A stretch of DNA of 64,000 nucleotides. Origin: Kalaharituber pfeilii (taxonomy: Eukaryota > Ascomycota > Pezizomycetes > Pezizales > Pezizaceae). The notes beneath the pieces were generated by a model. The model ran no database searches. It saw only the letters and a program-made list of their open reading frames with translations, and was not told the DNA's origin. Below are positions 63,641-64,000 of the stretch, in pieces. The position numbers were made by a program, and so were the translations under genes. The DNA lies in contig WHUZ01000002.1 in the NCBI GenBank assembly GCA_015179045.1, positions 1,364,001 through 1,428,000 of the forward strand, given 5' to 3'. How positions within the stretch are numbered: the first letter of the stretch is position 1; the number at the start of each line of letters is the position of its first letter.

Positions 63641-64000
63641 TTAGTTCTTCCTTATTTTACGAACATAAATTCATATGATAATGAAAATTCATAATATAAT
63701 GAGAACTCACCTGATTGGCGTTATAAAACCGTGTCCTCATCCCGCGAGTCTCTCCTCCTTCCTATCATGCGGCGTTCTAATCCTCGCTCCGCCACTTCCC
63801 GCACCTGATCTCAGCCTCAGGGATAGGGAGTTCGAGGACAGGGAATTCTAGGCTTGTCGATCTACTATAGTTGCTGGAGGTTTTCGTATGTGACGGAGCA
63901 ACACCTGAGCCAGCATCAGTGGTACTGCTAATTACACTAGTTACAGTGTTGTATCCCGCTCCCAGAATTGAAGTTATACCACTTCGCCCACAAGGCCCTA
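63641..64000. other. Window edge, nothing called
   Basis: AT-rich segment at 63660-63710, then mixed sequence to the window end. See the possible exon near 63712 mentioned for the neighbouring ORF. Confidence 0.5.

Overview
The window is nuclear DNA of a filamentous ascomycete (Pezizomycotina). The evidence is compact genes on both strands, short introns (about 60-75 nt) with GTRNGN donors and CTAAC/CTAAT-like branch sites, and a gene set that is fungal throughout (PCS60, MRP10, NPT1, FPR2, mitochondrial TyrRS, SCT1-type GPAT, COQ3, VPS60, CDC23/APC8, SPO11, CAF40). A NACHT-ankyrin NLR together with Tc1/mariner and LTR debris would suit a repeat-bearing genome such as that of Pezizomycetes, but this placement is an inference.

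Layout. 0-13 kb: a serine-rich protein, then a 4 kb repeat-bearing spacer, a peroxisomal acyl-CoA synthetase ending in AKL, the mitoribosomal twin-CX9C protein MRP10 on the minus strand, an unrecognised acidic protein, and nicotinate phosphoribosyltransferase. 13-29 kb is the accessory region: a gene-free spacer with tRNA-like repeats and a long tetranucleotide array, then a 5.9 kb Tc1/mariner element with matching terminal inverted repeats. Its transposase is split in two, and the gap holds a NACHT-ankyrin NLR plus an unrecognised downstream ORF. A gag-only LTR-retrotransposon remnant and gene-poor DNA follow. 29-38 kb: ER FKBP, a mitochondrial membrane protein, tRNA-Gly(UCC), then a very GC-rich block with a raffinose-synthase-like GH36 protein divergent from mitochondrial tyrosyl-tRNA synthetase; introns here carry C homopolymers and a 9-bp minisatellite. 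38-64 kb: a 10-exon ABCC transporter, glycerol-3-phosphate acyltransferase, COQ3, VPS60, a mitochondrial release-factor-like hydrolase, APC8, SPO11 and CAF40, ending in gene-poor DNA.

Most genes are ordinary housekeeping genes without operon structure. Several serve mitochondria (MRP10, TyrRS, COQ3, Pth4/ICT1-like, the 30-kb membrane protein), but no shared regulation is visible. The most notable structure is the NLR inside the split transposon. All exon boundaries were inferred by eye from splice signals, reading-frame phase and remembered family sequence; no alignment or transcript was available.
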